64,000 nucleotides of DNA from Ctena decussata (lineage: Eukaryota > Mollusca > Bivalvia > Lucinida > Lucinidae), in NCBI GenBank assembly GCA_963989385.1, contig OZ022502.1, positions 6,540,501-6,604,500 on the forward strand, given 5' to 3'. Every line of letters begins with the position of its first letter. The first letter of the stretch is position 1. Position numbers and translations under genes: made by a program. Under the pieces are notes generated by a model. That model saw only the letters and a list, made by a program, of their open reading frames with translations. It was not told the DNA's origin and did not search any database. Positions 1-11,742 of the stretch are shown here, piece by piece.

Positions 1-9
1 TGAACAAAG

Positions 10-200
10 TTCAGGAAGAGCTATTGTACTATTGTACTACCCCTGGTGTCGGCGTTAGCGTTAGGGGTGGCCATGTTAGCAAAATGTTAAAGTTTTACGT
101 TAAAGTTTTTTATGTGATGGGCAAGGCGCTGTCAGGCGAGCTATCCTGTCCCTGTGACAGGTCTTGTTTATTTAGCTTTGGGATAATTTCAGTCTCATTG
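10..200 (+). repeat. Truncated dispersed repeat ('gagctattgtacta' family)
   Basis: gaagagctattgtact, then ggcgttagcgttagggg, then ctgtgacaggtcttgtt. Landmarks are shared with 37685-38068 and 41816-41935, which differ in the middle. It looks like degraded copies of one dispersed element; the class is unknown. Confidence 0.5.
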
Positions 201-215
201 TGTATATCTTGTTGA

Positions 216-1408
216 TGTGCAAGAACTGAAATACAGTTACAGTTAAAAGGTTTTCTCATAGAACTGTTGGTGATTCTGATCACACTGCTCCTGAGGGACA
301 GTCTGATCTCAGTCTCAGCTGTTGCTCAGGCATTAAAATGTTGCTGAACAACAAATGTGTTACACTTGTTTATCGGCACTTGACATGATTGTTGATGTCT
401 TAACATTGTTCTTACAGCAGAATAAGATTTTCTGATGAAACAGATCATTAATAAAATTTCTTATGCAGCTGTGAGTCTTTTAATCATGCACTTGCTGCCA
501 AGATCTATGCAACAGGTATTTTGCACCTATCAACCAGAGGAACTGCAATAAGCTGATGCAGCATTAAGGCACACACCATTGCAGTTTCTTTAGATGCAAA
601 ATTTTGAATTGGACTCCCATTTAAATTTTGTCGTAAGAAATTTTTTGCATGACAGGCTCTCTTTTTAAGCATTCAGAATGTTTAAATTTCTGACAGCAAA
701 AGCTCTTACAATGACGTTAAGCTGGTGAATAGTGCTTAGAGTAATAGAATTCAAATTCTATGAGCAATGCCTTTAGTGTGAGGAGTTGCAAGTACGATTT
801 CTAGGAGGGGCACATGTCCATTCAGACCAGGAAATCCATACCCATTGTTCCCTGAGCTGGAAAATGTGGTATCTGGATGGCAGTATTGCTGAACATCCAC
901 AATGGAGTCAACCTTATCAAACCAGCACAACTATACATTTGAACTCAAAAGTCAAAAAATACACTGAGGTTTTGTATCCAAGGATTGTGGCCTTGCTATA
1001 GGCAGACAACAGAATTTATGCTGTTGGTAAATTACATCTGAATTCAAAATGTACTTAAAAGATAAAATATTAGTTACTGTCTCGCCTGCTACTGACGATA
1101 TACTGACTGTATTACTTTTCTGGCATCATTTTCTTCCACATTGGCATAAACTTTGTGTTGAGTTTTCTGCTCTATAGATCTGTTTTGTTACAACTGGCAG
1201 ACAGGCAAAACAGCCTGCTTTTCTTGGAATTCTTTTTATGGTATTACTGAGTTTTTGACTGCATCTGAAAATGTGTCTTATGAACAGAGGTTCCATATAT
1301 ATGGAACATTGACTGGTTATAAAACTGTCAGTGTTCCTTGAAGAGAAACTGTCTGGATTTTGCTGTTTTGTCTAAGTGTTTAGTATTTATTTTCCTTGAT
1401 AAGAAAGG
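216..1408. other. Upstream/intronic DNA, no gene seen
   Basis: AT-rich sequence with no supported exon, RNA gene or clear repeat. An open stretch at 786-1001 (GSIAEHPQWSQPYQTS) has no splice or homology support. Confidence 0.5.
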
Positions 1409-2768
1409 TACGAGGGGCATTTCAGAAATAATGTAAATGATCTCTTGGTAGTCTATTGGCTGGTATTTATCAGTAGTTTTACATATCATTGGAAAGGTAA
1501 ATTCAAGTGCTTTAGAATAGTATGCATTAAAAGAATTTCTAAGTCACTCATGCATGACAGCAAGTGCTTATACGTCATAAGGGTTTGGATACTGAAAACT
1601 GTGCATTTACGCCGAAAGTCTCTTGTGTTCTATTGCTGTTTGCTCCATGAAAAATGATATATTTTATTAAAGAAACACGTAATACTATCCTTTAAAAGTC
1701 AAATTAGAAAGTTATACAGAACTTGTTTCCAGATTCTACACCAGTTACATAATAAACGAGGTTTTTTTCTCTGCTATGTGGATATAAATGCTAAGTTATT
1801 ATAAATGCATTATACGAATAAATTGTGATTTTCGACTATATTCAGATCCAATTTCAACAAATGGCAGACATGTTATGACTGAAATGATTAGGTCACTATA
1901 TTTTCTTACGACTGGCATCAAATCACTGATGAAACTGGGTGGTACGTGTGCAAACTCCACGCTGGGAGCTGCAAAGTAGCAGCAATTCATGCAAAATACA
2001 AAAAAATAAAATGAAATTATCTTCTAATAAAAAATAACAGGCTAAATATATTTCACTTTGTTAAATGTAAAAAATTAGATGTACATATTGAAAACATAAA
2101 TTATACACAAAGACTTGAAAAACTTGTTATCTTATATGACATACCGACATTCAAATATATGCGTGGGTGGGGAAACTTATGGTAAAAAAATCAGGTAGGC
2201 CACTGACAAATGCGCATAAATTGCCGTAAAAAATATTTGAAACAGAAAATAAGCATGACGAATTAAAATTTATTTCTTTTCCGTTTCATATCTGTCATCA
2301 AACATTCACTTTCACTTAAACTGACCTCAAAACCGAAGTTTAAACAGCCTACTATACATTTCAATTAAGAACAGGAAGTGACGTCATCAGAAATGTGCAT
2401 TATTCCATGGTTAGCATACTTTGCAAGGCAAATCTTATGTTTTAGCAAAGCTGATACGATGCTTTTCATACTGGAATATTTTCAGTATTACAGATAATAT
2501 AGGTATCAATCCAGAGCTGCTTGTATCAAGAGTTAAGAAAATTTGAATTTGTCTTCACGTAAATATTTCTTCCATTTCTGCTCAGTGTCCCTACCTTAAC
2601 AACAATTGTCAAGGCATATTTTGAAGTAAATACCAGTGACTCAAAATTTTTGAGTGAAGCCCATTGGGTGATATGTAAACCTAAAAGTTAAGACATAAAC
2701 TTTAAAAATCGGTCAACATTTCAAAGTATGGCAGACTCATTTACACTATTTCTGAAATGCCCCTCGTA
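1409..2768. mobile_element. Mariner-like element, non-autonomous, 1.36 kb
   Basis: 32-bp terminal inverted repeats with one mismatch, 1409-1440 and 2737-2768 (tacgaggggcatttcagaaa at the outer end), are flanked by the TA dinucleotide expected for Tc1/mariner. Length and the TACGAGGG start fit mariner. No transposase frame or D,D34D motif is recognisable inside, so it is dead or non-autonomous. Confidence 0.75.
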
Positions 2769-2984
2769 TAAATCACTATTACTGCTTTTTCGAGAGTTTA
2801 ATATGCTTCATTTTGAATTTGCATATCATTTGACTGTAGCAGTGCAATAAAAGTTTCAGCATGATATGCAACACGCTTAAAGTGTTCTTAGGACATAATT
2901 TAAAAGAGACAGAAGCTCATACGAGCCTGTGCATCTTTGCAATCTGGTCAGAGACATTAAATGCTCACACTTACATTATGGCTC

Positions 2985-3185
2985 TAGGGCTCTGCCTAGA
3001 GGGCGATTTGGAAGAAATAGTCTCCCTTAGCTGGCTGATTTCTCTCTATTTCGAGCTGAGGGAGAAGTGAAAATGTACAGAACATGCAGGTAAATCCAAA
3101 ATTTGGACCAAAACTTCTCCCTAAAGTACAGAAAATGTTGCAAAACTTCTCCCTGTCTGAAAGCTCTAGGCTGACCCCTGCCTGG
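2985..3185 (-). repeat. 'agggagaagt' dispersed repeat, inverted copy
   Basis: It contains several inverted agggagaagt/acttctccct words and ends ggctgacccctgcct. It is the reverse-orientation relative of 22197-22403. Confidence 0.7.
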
Positions 3186-3371
3186 ATCTTCTGAAATGTA
3201 TAGGTGGACACTGAGTGCTTGCACCATACTCTTCACAAATGTATCAAGGACCTACCACATTCCTAGATATTGTAGTTTGTAGCTGCAACAAGATAAGTAG
3301 AAGCTCACAAATGTTTAAAAGATATTGTGCAGTGCAAGTTAAATTTTCCAAAGTTTGGATGTCAGAGTACC

Positions 3372-3790
3372 GTTTAATCCTAATAAACTCCCCTGCTCTA
3401 ATAAACGCCCCCCTGCATTTTTACCAAAAATATGGTTATATTGCATGATCTCTATAATTATGAGGTATCTCTTTGAAATGGGGTCTACTCTTAAAGGAAA
3501 AAATTTGCTCCTAAAGGAGCAAATTCTTCCCTTTAAGGGTTGACCCTTACTGAAAGTGATGCAAAATAGTATAGTTGTTTCCTCTGAAAGTATACCCATT
3601 TACCATACTTTCAGGTGAATTCTTTCCTTTAAGGGTTGACCCCTACTGAAAGTGATGCAAGAAAAGTAGAGTTGCTTCCTCTGCATGTATACCCATCCAC
3701 TTTGACAGTGTTTATTAGAGGTATTTGGCAGTGGCTGATTGCCCCACTTTAGTAAAATGCAATTCCTTCAGGTTGTTAAATAGGATTAAG
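3372..3790. mobile_element. PAL-1 long copy
   Basis: Outer ends taatcctaataaactcccc and taggattaa; centre is the inverted pair ttgctcctaaaggagcaaat flanked by ctcttaaaggaaa/ccctttaaggg. One arm (ctttaagggttgacccytac onward) occurs twice, at 3528-3600 and 3617-3690, an internal duplication. Confidence 0.8.
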
Positions 3791-3982
3791 ACGGTAATTT
3801 GCATCGGTCGGACAAGAATGTACAGACCATGCAGAGGCAGGATGAGGAACTTGTGGATTCAAGTCTTGATTTTTCTCTTGCCTTGAATTGTTTCATGTCC
3901 ATACACCATAAGCCCAAAATCATCTATTCTGTGTTGATACCAGTTCAGGGATTGTTGATTTAAGCCTGATTGCAATGGAGAA

Positions 3983-4178
3983 TTAACCCATTGCATTCTG
4001 GGTATTTTTTGTCGTCTGCTGAAATTGTCATCTGCATCAAAAATCAGGAATATTTTGACAATATTGGTCTTAACCAACTCTTGTAGAAATGATGTCTAGG
4101 CAGCAAACAGTTTGGATCTCAGGATCCAAACTGTTTACCCAGATACCCTAAAGGGGTATCCTGTATGGAATGGGTTAA
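3983..4178. mobile_element. PAL-2-related element with TTAA ends
   Basis: ttaacccattgcattctggg at the left and ggtatcctgtatggaatggg-ttaa at the right form imperfect TIRs bounded by TTAA. It contains ttgtcgtctgctgaaatt (PAL-2 word, inverted) and two short hairpins, including acagtttggatc/gatccaaactgt around 4107-4134. Confidence 0.65.
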
Positions 4179-4329
4179 ACCAATGGTCTGTGTCTCCATA
4201 TGACATTCATGTTTATGGGACAGTCCACTTATTGAATGCATTGAGGTTGTGAAAATTAGAAAATTGCCCCCAAAAAAGGTGTGATCTGTAATAAGGTGTA
4301 TAGGTATACCTCCTTGTTTTTCTGCCATT

Positions 4330-4485
4330 TAAACAAAGAGGAATAACTTTTATGACTTCCTGTTTGATTCACTGGAAGACAAAGCCATTCCAAAATGGAA
4401 TCTACTCTTAAAGGAAAGAATTAGTTGACCCTAATTGAAAAAAGTTGGCAAAATTGAAAATGACAGAGTCTCTTCTGCTTTCACC
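4330..4485 (-). repeat. PAL-1 fragment
   Basis: acttcctgtttgattc, ggaatctactcttaaaggaa and gacagagtctcttctgc are degraded PAL-1 words without the second arm. Confidence 0.5.
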
Positions 4486-4696
4486 TTAACTCTTCAAGCC
4501 CCAAAAAGCAGACGACAAAATTTACGTCTGCAAAAATTAAAAAAATGTTTTTTCCAAGACATTTCATATTGAAAATTCAAAGACTATAGGGCTAACAGTG
4601 TAGATCTAGATCAAGCGGCTCATTATGAGCCGCCTCATCAAGATCTACGCTGTTTGCAAATTCTGCTATTTTTGTCACTGATGCTTAAAGTGTTAA
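4486..4696. mobile_element. PAL-2 copy with TTAA-bounded TIRs
   Basis: TTAA-bounded TIRs (ttaactcttcaagcc / gatgcttaaagtgttaa). Left arm has aaaaagcagacgacaaaatt; the centre is a hairpin with cggctcattatgagccg flanked by agatctagatc/agatct. Confidence 0.8.
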
Positions 4697-4981
4697 TGTG
4701 ACTATAATGACTACTGTCTGCTAAATGTGACCTCAAAATTTTTACACTAAATGTTGCATACAGGTACCTTGTGACTTTAAAAACAGTGATTTTATCAAAT
4801 AGTTGTGAAAACCAGTTGTTAAATATACCTTTTGTAAAGTTTTTGTAACATATTTTATTTTTAAACCAGTTTTTCCTGCTGTTTTGTTGTTGTTTGGCCT
4901 ATTAACACAGTTTATCGAAAATGTGGGGTAAAATTGAGGCCACCATTTCTACTTTAAATACAGTGTACTGGCATTTACATG

Positions 4982-5216
4982 GGGGTAATACCAATTTGGC
5001 TACCTGTGCTTTCGACCGAGTCAGTCAATTACCATACATGCAAAAGTTGCTGTCGACTAAGACAACTAATACAGCAGTACCAGCTCAGTCGGCAGCCATT
5101 AACAATAGTACCATTTACCGTTATTGGTAATGCTTACAATCATATTCTTGGTCGAAAGCCACTTTGTATAGTACAGACTCGGTCGAAAGCACAGGTAGCC
5201 AAATTGGTATTACCTC
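4982..5216. mobile_element. TIR element with ~40-bp inverted repeats
   Basis: Left arm ggtaataccaatttggctac...ctttcgaccgagtc (4983-5022) is repeated inverted at 5176-5215. The interior is short and non-coding. A MITE of unassigned superfamily. Confidence 0.8.
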
Positions 5217-5284
5217 TGTGATTGAGGTATCTGAGCAAACAGTTTACAGTTGTCTGAAGCATCTATTTGAATGTTGCAGCTCAG

Positions 5285-5521
5285 ATGAGCCTTGAGAGGA
5301 CATAACCAACAAAGTGGCATGTGTGCCATGCAGAGACTCAGCTCAGCCTGGGCATCTGCCCAGTCTGATCAGAGTCTTTGGTGTCCGCATAGAGCTAGCT
5401 TAGATCCTTAGCTACCCTTTAAGCGCACAGCCAAGACTGATCAATCTGGGCGCCCAGACTGATCAGAGTGTTTGGGTGTTGCACAAGCCTCTTTGTTGGT
5501 TTTGTCATTTCGCCGCTCATA
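5285..5521. mobile_element. PAL-3 copy 1, diverged
   Basis: Palindromic element: outer arms tgagccttgagagga / tttcgccgctcat, then accaacaaagtgg / ctttgttggtttt, cagcctgggcatctgcccag and tctgatcagagt. Confidence 0.8.
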
Positions 5522-6027
5522 TATTCCTCAGAAGCCATAGATGTGATAAGTTTTTACTAGTTTAATTAGAAGAAACCTTATTCATTTATAAGCTCATGAA
5601 GTTCTGTGTTTTCATTAGGACTGACATGGAATTACAGCTGACATGATTATAAATGGGACCTTCCTTTTACCCCATTGATTTTAAGTTCATCTGAAGGAAA
5701 AATGGACCGCAAGTTAAATTGGGTAGTTGGAAGTTGGAATTCAAGTTAGATCTGGTTTCCCATGCTTTCGGTAGATGGATGAATGGCTTGTGATGTTTAA
5801 GCCCTAAACTCAACAGTATTTTCGTCAGTGCAATAAAACCCTCAATGGTTACAGAGGGAAGAAGTCCATTTTCAGTGGAATTTTCAGTGGAATTTGAGCC
5901 CAATTAACCACTAGCTTAGCTGAAGGCCAGCCCACTTAGCTGCGGGACTCCCCACTTTCAACTAAAGCACACTCCCAGTAATACTGCATGGGTAAATCTG
6001 CATGGGCTGCCATTAGAAAATTTGTGG
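5522..6027. other. No gene seen
   Basis: Non-coding stretch. The open frame on the - strand at 5667-5903 has no homology or splice support. Confidence 0.5.
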
Positions 6028-7147
6028 TACAGGTCTACCTCATTATAACGCGATGGGTGGGGTCCATAGATCTCGACCGCGTTATAAGTGAAACGCGTAA
6101 TAGCGATTAGGATGAGGGGGCTACCAACACAAGCTCGACTGACTTCGATTTTGCCCTGACGGTTGTGTGTGTTGGTGGTTTGAGTCAATGTTTGACGTAA
6201 ATAATGGTTTTTGATACGTATTGTTGTATTGCTAGATAGATAAACACTTACAGCATGTATGACATTGTTCCAATCATATTATTAAACTGTCTTGTCAATA
6301 AAATATGCTAAGTAACACATGTGTTTCGTTTTTAAATTCCACAAGACGCCATCTTGGCAGATTTCCGGTGATCATGTAACTTAACATTGCGGTGTTGGGG
6401 TACAGTATCATCGGACCAAAATTATCCGTGTCTTTCATGGAGAAGGCTTTACGTTTCTTTCTTGGAGTCTCCATTATGCAGTATGGTTTCAAATTTACTG
6501 AATGAATGAATGACCAAAGTCGGACAATTTTTATCTGCATCGCGCACTTTAACTCAATTAATCTATTACACATTCTTTTACCCATAAACCCTCTCGCTCA
6601 CTCTGATTGGCTGATTGTTAATTTTATGCAACGACAACAATGGCGGCGCCTTCAAACTGCGAGTTTGGCGTGTTTGAAGTGTATTCCAGGTTTTTAAGGG
6701 ATAATTATGAAAGTTTTCATTCCTTTAAGCATGCGGTCATCAGTCAATAAATAAGGTAATTATTCAGGTGTTACATAAGTTTTGCTGTCATTGCAATTTA
6801 CCTAATTATGTGTGAATATGCTCGGCGTACCTTCAAAACAAAACACAATAATAATGGCTTGTACACGTGGGGCGATCAAGGGTAATTAGGGCGAAAACAA
6901 ACAAAGATCAAACAATTATCATGTAAGTTCTTTATTCATAATTATTTTTACAAACAACAACATAATTTCTCGTTCACCTAGCAGCTTTGAATCAGCGATC
7001 TGAAAAAAAAATGAAAATATTTTTTTTTTTTTTTTTACAAAATCACTGAAAATGGTACCTTGGGAAAAATTTGGGGTCCAAGACAGGTACCGCGTTATAA
7101 CGGTATACGCGTAATGTTGAGGGGAGTTATAACGAGGTAGGCCTGTA
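6028..7147 (-). mobile_element. Pogo/Tigger-like element, internally deleted
   Basis: TA-flanked TIRs tacaggtctacctcattata / taacgaggtaggcctgta, with inner repeats around accgcgttataa at both ends: the CAG..CTCGTTATAACG terminus common in invertebrate pogo/Tigger elements. On the - strand, METPRKKRKAFSMKDTDNF (about 6415-6471) resembles the start of a CENP-B-like transposase DNA-binding domain, after which homology fades. A defunct, shortened copy. Confidence 0.7.
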
Positions 7148-8341
7148 CTTTGCAAACCATTTTGCTTTCTCCACAATATGAAATTAACCTAAAAAATGAT
7201 TTTATGGATTTTGCTGGGGAAATAGTAATATTTTAGATTTGTTCAGTATTTTAGAATGTCTTTGATGTTTAAGTAGTCTTGTGCATAATTGTGACATTAA
7301 TATTTTACTTTGATTTTTAAAACAATTTTGACATATGGCAATATAACGTTAATTGATGTTTTTTCTTGTGATGTAAATACATTACATTTTTGTTCTTGTT
7401 TAAAGGTCCTATTTCAAAGTTCAGCATGGAAAGCTATTTGCATTTGACTTAATTTTTAGGAATAACATTTTTGTCATTTCCAAGAACCATGTCAAATGAC
7501 AGGCATTGAAAAACATGTCAAAAACAGTAATTAGATATGTTTTTGACACGGTTTTCAATACCTATCAATACTTTAGCTCCAGTTAAGTTATTTAAGGATA
7601 AGGAACTGGTGTAGATCACATTAAGATAGGGTTAGGCAATAATTTAGGGTTCAGGTTAGGGTTAGTTTTATGATAATTCTCCATAATGTTTGGCCCCCCA
7701 TCAGAACTGCCTCATTAAAGCAGTTCTGATGGGGCTTCACAACATATGTTTTATGGAAAATTAAGACAAAATGTATCAGTCAAAGCACGAACTTCGATGG
7801 AGCTCAGCATACCTGATTGATAGGATTATAGAAATATTAAGATTTAATCTGTGTTAAAATTTGACCCTATCAGGTATTAATATCACTTTCTATGTTTAAA
7901 CATATTTGGCTTATAGGCTAAATTCTGTTTGACCTGACACATTGAAAGATACCTTATACCAACCTGAGTGTTTTAAGTCCATTTCTCTCAAACTGTAGTA
8001 CCTGTATTAATCAGACCTTGCTGTGGAATAAATAGTTCCGTTCCCAGCCACACCCAGAATGTCACTCAAAAATCACCTGATAGTGTATAGCTGGCCAGTG
8101 CAATGACAACTTAGCATGCCGACATAGTCCCATAAACAAAATCGCACTTGTTCAATGTCCCACATACATACATGATTTTACCTTACAGTTAATCATGGTT
8201 TCTGGAACCAGGTGTTGCATTGGCAGTTATTGCCTGAATCACACAAAAGTCTTGGTTTGTTTGTTTTGTCCTGTTCTGCTTGTAGACTGAGTCCCAAAGT
8301 TTCAGGCCTAGGGTTTTTGCTTGTTTAGTGAGGCCACAGTC
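7148..8341. other. Non-coding; partial PAL-4 at about 7606-7770
   Basis: The only structure seen is the inverted pair catcagaactgcctc...gcagttctgatggggc around 7698-7735 followed by cacaacatatgttttatgg, a PAL-4 relative. A second hairpin, catgtcaaa...tttgacacgg, lies near 7490-7555. Confidence 0.5.
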
Positions 8342-8752
8342 CCTTTAATCCTAATAAACGCCCCTGCCCTAATAAAAGCCTCCCTGCCTGATCTTCTCCG
8401 AAAATAATGTAATGTTACTAGTAACTTGTATGAATTCCTGTTTGCTTCTCTGGATAACGTAGCTCTTCGAAATGGGGTCTACTTTTAAAGAGTCTACTCT
8501 TAAAGGAAAAAATTTGCTCCTAGAGGAGCAAATTCTTTCCTTTTAGAGTTTACTCCTACTGAGAAGGGAGGCAGTAGTAGTGGATTTGCTTCCTCTGAGA
8601 ATATACTCATCACCTTTGTATTGCATATCACTTTAGGTTCTAATATAAATGTATCCATACCAATTTTAGTGCGACAGGGGCATGTGGTCTAAATAATACC
8701 TCCTTTCGAAAAATGCAACACCCCGGGGGCATTTTATAATAGGATTAATAGG
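8342..8752. mobile_element. PAL-1 long copy
   Basis: Ends taatcctaataaacgcccct / gggggcattttataataggatta; centre ttgctcctagaggagcaaat flanked by ctcttaaaggaaa/tccttttagagt. Confidence 0.82.
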
Positions 8753-8796
8753 GTACATAACCTTGGTGTGTGCTGTGTTTTGTGTTCCCATGAGCT

Positions 8797-9054
8797 GGGC
8801 CGCGTAGCGCAGTAGGTAGCATCTGACTCTTGAGCCAGAGGTCCCGGGCTTGATACCTGGTCTGGCCACTTACTTTCATTTCCCTTCACGCTGATTCCAC
8901 AAGGGCAGCTGCCAGTTACTGGCAAAAGTAAGTGCACTTAATTCTGGTTAACGGCTAAGGAGGTCTAAGCCTGCCCAGGCATAGTGTGGTTTGGTTAACT
9001 GACTGTCCTGACATGACCATAGCTGTTTACCGTGGACGTAAAACAACAACAAAA
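8797..9054 (+). mobile_element. SINE-A copy
   Basis: The tRNA-like head (gtagcgcagtaggtagcatc, loop actcttgagc, ggtcccgggcttgatacc) is followed by the common SINE-A body and an A-rich end (aaaacaacaacaaaac). It lies 45 bp after a long PAL-1 copy. Not a functional tRNA gene: no acceptor pairing or terminator. Confidence 0.88.
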
Positions 9055-9644
9055 CTACAGCAAAGCATTCCCATGCTTATAAGGCAGACACTGCAGTCAC
9101 CAACTGCCACCCTAATAACAGCTTTTTCCCGATCTTAGAATGCTGGGTGCGGCTTTCATGTTCTTTTGGATTGAAGAAATTAATTGGACATGTGTGGGCC
9201 CCATGGGAGTTCAACATAAGGCCCCCTGTATGGAAGAGGAATACTCCGTCCACTAGGTCAGGTTCAAATGTCTTTATTCATATACACTCACTTCAGTTTA
9301 AAGTTCTGCACAGAAATACACCTGGCCCAAAAAGCAGGGGTGGGCAGTTCTGCTGGTTTCCCTGGCTTTATCATTCCACTTGCCTTCAGTATCACCCATA
9401 GTATGATCCAATTAAAGTTCATCACTTCAGAGGAAATCAAGTAGAAGATTGACAGTGTGACATCAATAAAATAATGTGCCTCATCAATTTTATGACAATA
9501 TACTTGATTAGCTTCATGTCAAAAGGTCAGCCCTTGTTTGCTTATGTTGAGATTTGTTTACAGTACATGTCAATAATGTGCAGTCAGATCCACATGTATG
9601 CCTTAGCCTTTTGACTGTCAGAGCAGTAGTGTTCTGGCACTTCA
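9055..9644. other. No gene seen
   Basis: Non-coding sequence without a recognised repeat. Open frame 9147-9401 lacks any support. Confidence 0.45.
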
Positions 9645-9647
9645 GCC

Positions 9648-9826
9648 ATGGGCAGATCCAGGAATTTTGGATAGGGGGGGTCAAATTAGCTGGAGGGGGG
9701 GGGGGGGTTCGATTTATGCAGTTTGACCCATTTTTCCTGAAATTCCCCATGAAAATAAGATAATATGAACTGAGGAAGGGGGTTCGTTTGAACCCCCCGA
9801 ACGCCCTCTGGATCTGCCACTGTTCA
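9648..9826. mobile_element. Short TIR element with poly-G tracts
   Basis: Left gggcagatccaggaattttg, right ctctggatctgccact: inverted GGCAGATCCAG ends, a widespread animal MITE terminus. It contains G runs at about 9675-9681 and 9693-9706 and cccccc near 9795-9800. Confidence 0.6.
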
Positions 9827-9886
9827 GCATGTCAACCACAGCATGAAAGGTGGGTTTTGTTCCCTTCTTTCACAACCTATGAGTGG

Positions 9887-10043
9887 TGGCAGTCTAGTGG
9901 TTTTCATGCTAGACTACCAATCCAGATGTCAAACTGTCCTGGTTCGATCCCCTACTCCTCAGGTCTTGGGAAGAGACTTTAAAGCAAGGTCCACAAGGTT
10001 GTTTGACCTTCCTGTTGGTGGGATATTAAACTCGATTTCAGTT
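9887..10043 (+). mobile_element. SINE-B copy (tRNA-like head)
   Basis: The head gtggcagtctagtggttttc, then actaccaatccag, then ctggttcgatcccc (B box), is followed by gttggtgggatattaaactc. The head and the 'gggatnttaa' tail are shared with 35750-35916. Confidence 0.75.
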
Positions 10044-10435
10044 GTGACTTACTCCTTCCGCTGCATTAAACTTCTCCGAAATAACACTGCCCTTTGACTA
10101 CAGAAGAACAGATTAAAATTAATGTTCCAGTCATGATCCAAATGAGGCTGAAACCTGAAAAAAGTCAGTACCAAAGTCAGCACTCAAACCATATGACCAT
10201 GATGCAGCTCTGTTAAGATAGTTGATCACAAAAACTAACATATTTGACATGAATTAATGCCTAACTGAAACTGGTGTTTCTGATGCTGAAACAATGTTTG
10301 TCTCATCAATGACTACAGAAGGTGAGGCAAATATAAATATTACTTTTCCAGTGTTGTCGTTGGTGTCAGTATCAGTGTCATAAAGTTCCATTGAGTTTTC
10401 AGGTTTAGCTCTGTTTAGTGACAGTGTGCTGATCA
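10044..10435. other. No gene seen
   Basis: Non-coding sequence between SINE-B and PAL-5; no structure recognised. Confidence 0.45.
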
Positions 10436-10582
10436 GGCCCAGAGGTTATAAAACTTTAGTAAATTCTCAAACTCAAAATAAAGCACACTGATTGGCTGCT
10501 TCCGAGCACATGCTTGGAAGCAGCCAATCAGTGTGCTTTATTTTGAGTTTTAGATTATTTTCAAGTTTTATAACGTGGAACC
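10436..10582. mobile_element. PAL-5 short copy
   Basis: Ends cagaggttataaaacttt / caagttttataacgtgg; core inverted arms caaaataaagcacactgatt...ggctgcttccgagca / tgcttggaagcagcc. Inverted ATTGG (CCAAT-type) words lie in each arm. Same family as 60337-60531. Confidence 0.85.
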
Positions 10583-11024
10583 CAGAGAGACATCGCCTTC
10601 AGCTGGATATTGTATTTATTTCTGAGCATAAAACTGGCAAATACAACTCATACTTCGGTTTGTTGGATTTCTGGAAGCAGTAGTAAAATTGTCCCCTTGC
10701 ATCGAGGATGAGTTTGAAAGACATTAATCTGACCCAGCGCCCTTGTGAGGTGAAACAAGCCTTGACCTGACCTTTTGACTGCTGTAATAATATAAAGTGG
10801 GAAAATCTAATCAAGCGTGCTGTATCAAAGATTACCCTGATGCCCCCAGTATTGTCTGTTCTTCAAGTAAAGGCTAAAATTTGTTACCAAATTAGTGGTT
10901 TCTTTAATTGGAAAGATAGAGAAAATTGTTACACACTGAGATCTCAAGGATTATACAGCTGCCGGGAATAAGAACCATATTTGAGCTATGTAGTTCATTT
11001 TCAGAATGGTAGCAGTTTTTTGTC
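10583..11024. other. No gene seen
   Basis: Non-coding; no repeat or exon recognised. Confidence 0.45.
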
Positions 11025-11222
11025 ATAACACCTTGAGCACCAAAAAGCAGACGACAAAATTTACGTCTGCAAAAATTAAAAAAATGCCTTGTCCAAGAAA
11101 TTCAAAGACTAGAGGGCAAACATTGTAGATCTAGATGAGGTGGCTCATTATGAGCCGCCTCATCAGGATCTAGGTTGTTAGCAGATTATGCGATTTTCAT
11201 CACTGGTGCTAAGGTGCACAAT
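11025..11222. mobile_element. PAL-2 copy
   Basis: taacaccttgagcaccaaaa at the left and cactggtgctaaggtgcac at the right; arm aaaaagcagacgacaaaatt; core hairpin gatgaggtggctcattatga / gagccgcctcatc. Confidence 0.85.
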
Positions 11223-11378
11223 TTAATGGAAGGAACCAGAATTACAGTTCTGTGTTCAGCATCAGAAAAAGGCTGTTTTAGTCAAGGAAGGATGAAGAAG
11301 CTTTGCAAGTGAAAACTGAAAGAGCCGCAAAGCAAGCAAATATAGGGATACACCAGTAAAACTATGTGCACTTACCAT

Positions 11379-11742
11379 ATTAATTCTAATAAATGCCCCT
11401 GCTCTAATAAACACCTCCTGCCTCTTTTCCGAAAATAAGGTTATATTGACTCGCATGAATTCCTGTTTTCTTCTCTGGATGAGGTAGCTTTTTGATGTGG
11501 GGTCTACTCTTATAGGAAAGAATTTGCTCCTCTAGGAGTAAATTGTTTCCTTTAAGAGTTTGACCCCTACTGAGAAGGGATGCAAAATAGCAGAGTTGCT
11601 TCCTCTGCAAGTAAACCCATTCACCTCTAATACCATTTATTAGAGGTATTTGGCAGTGGCTGATTTACTTCACTTTAGACTCTAAATAATGCCTCCCTTT
11701 CATAAGCTGCAGCACCCCAGGGGCATTCAGTAGGATTGTTAG
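11379..11742. mobile_element. PAL-1 long copy
   Basis: Ends attaattctaataaatgccc / ggggcattcagtaggatt; core ttgctcctctaggagtaaat. Near-complete version of the ~370-bp long form. Confidence 0.82.

Noticed and set aside
786..1001. Open stretch upstream (GSIAEHPQWSQPYQTSTT)
   Set aside because: Considered as an N-terminal TIAM exon, but it lacks a convincing acceptor/donor pair and does not resemble known TIAM/still life N-termini.
1409..2768. Intact mariner transposase gene
   Set aside because: No frame longer than ~70 codons and no DDE/D motif; only the TIRs support the mariner call.
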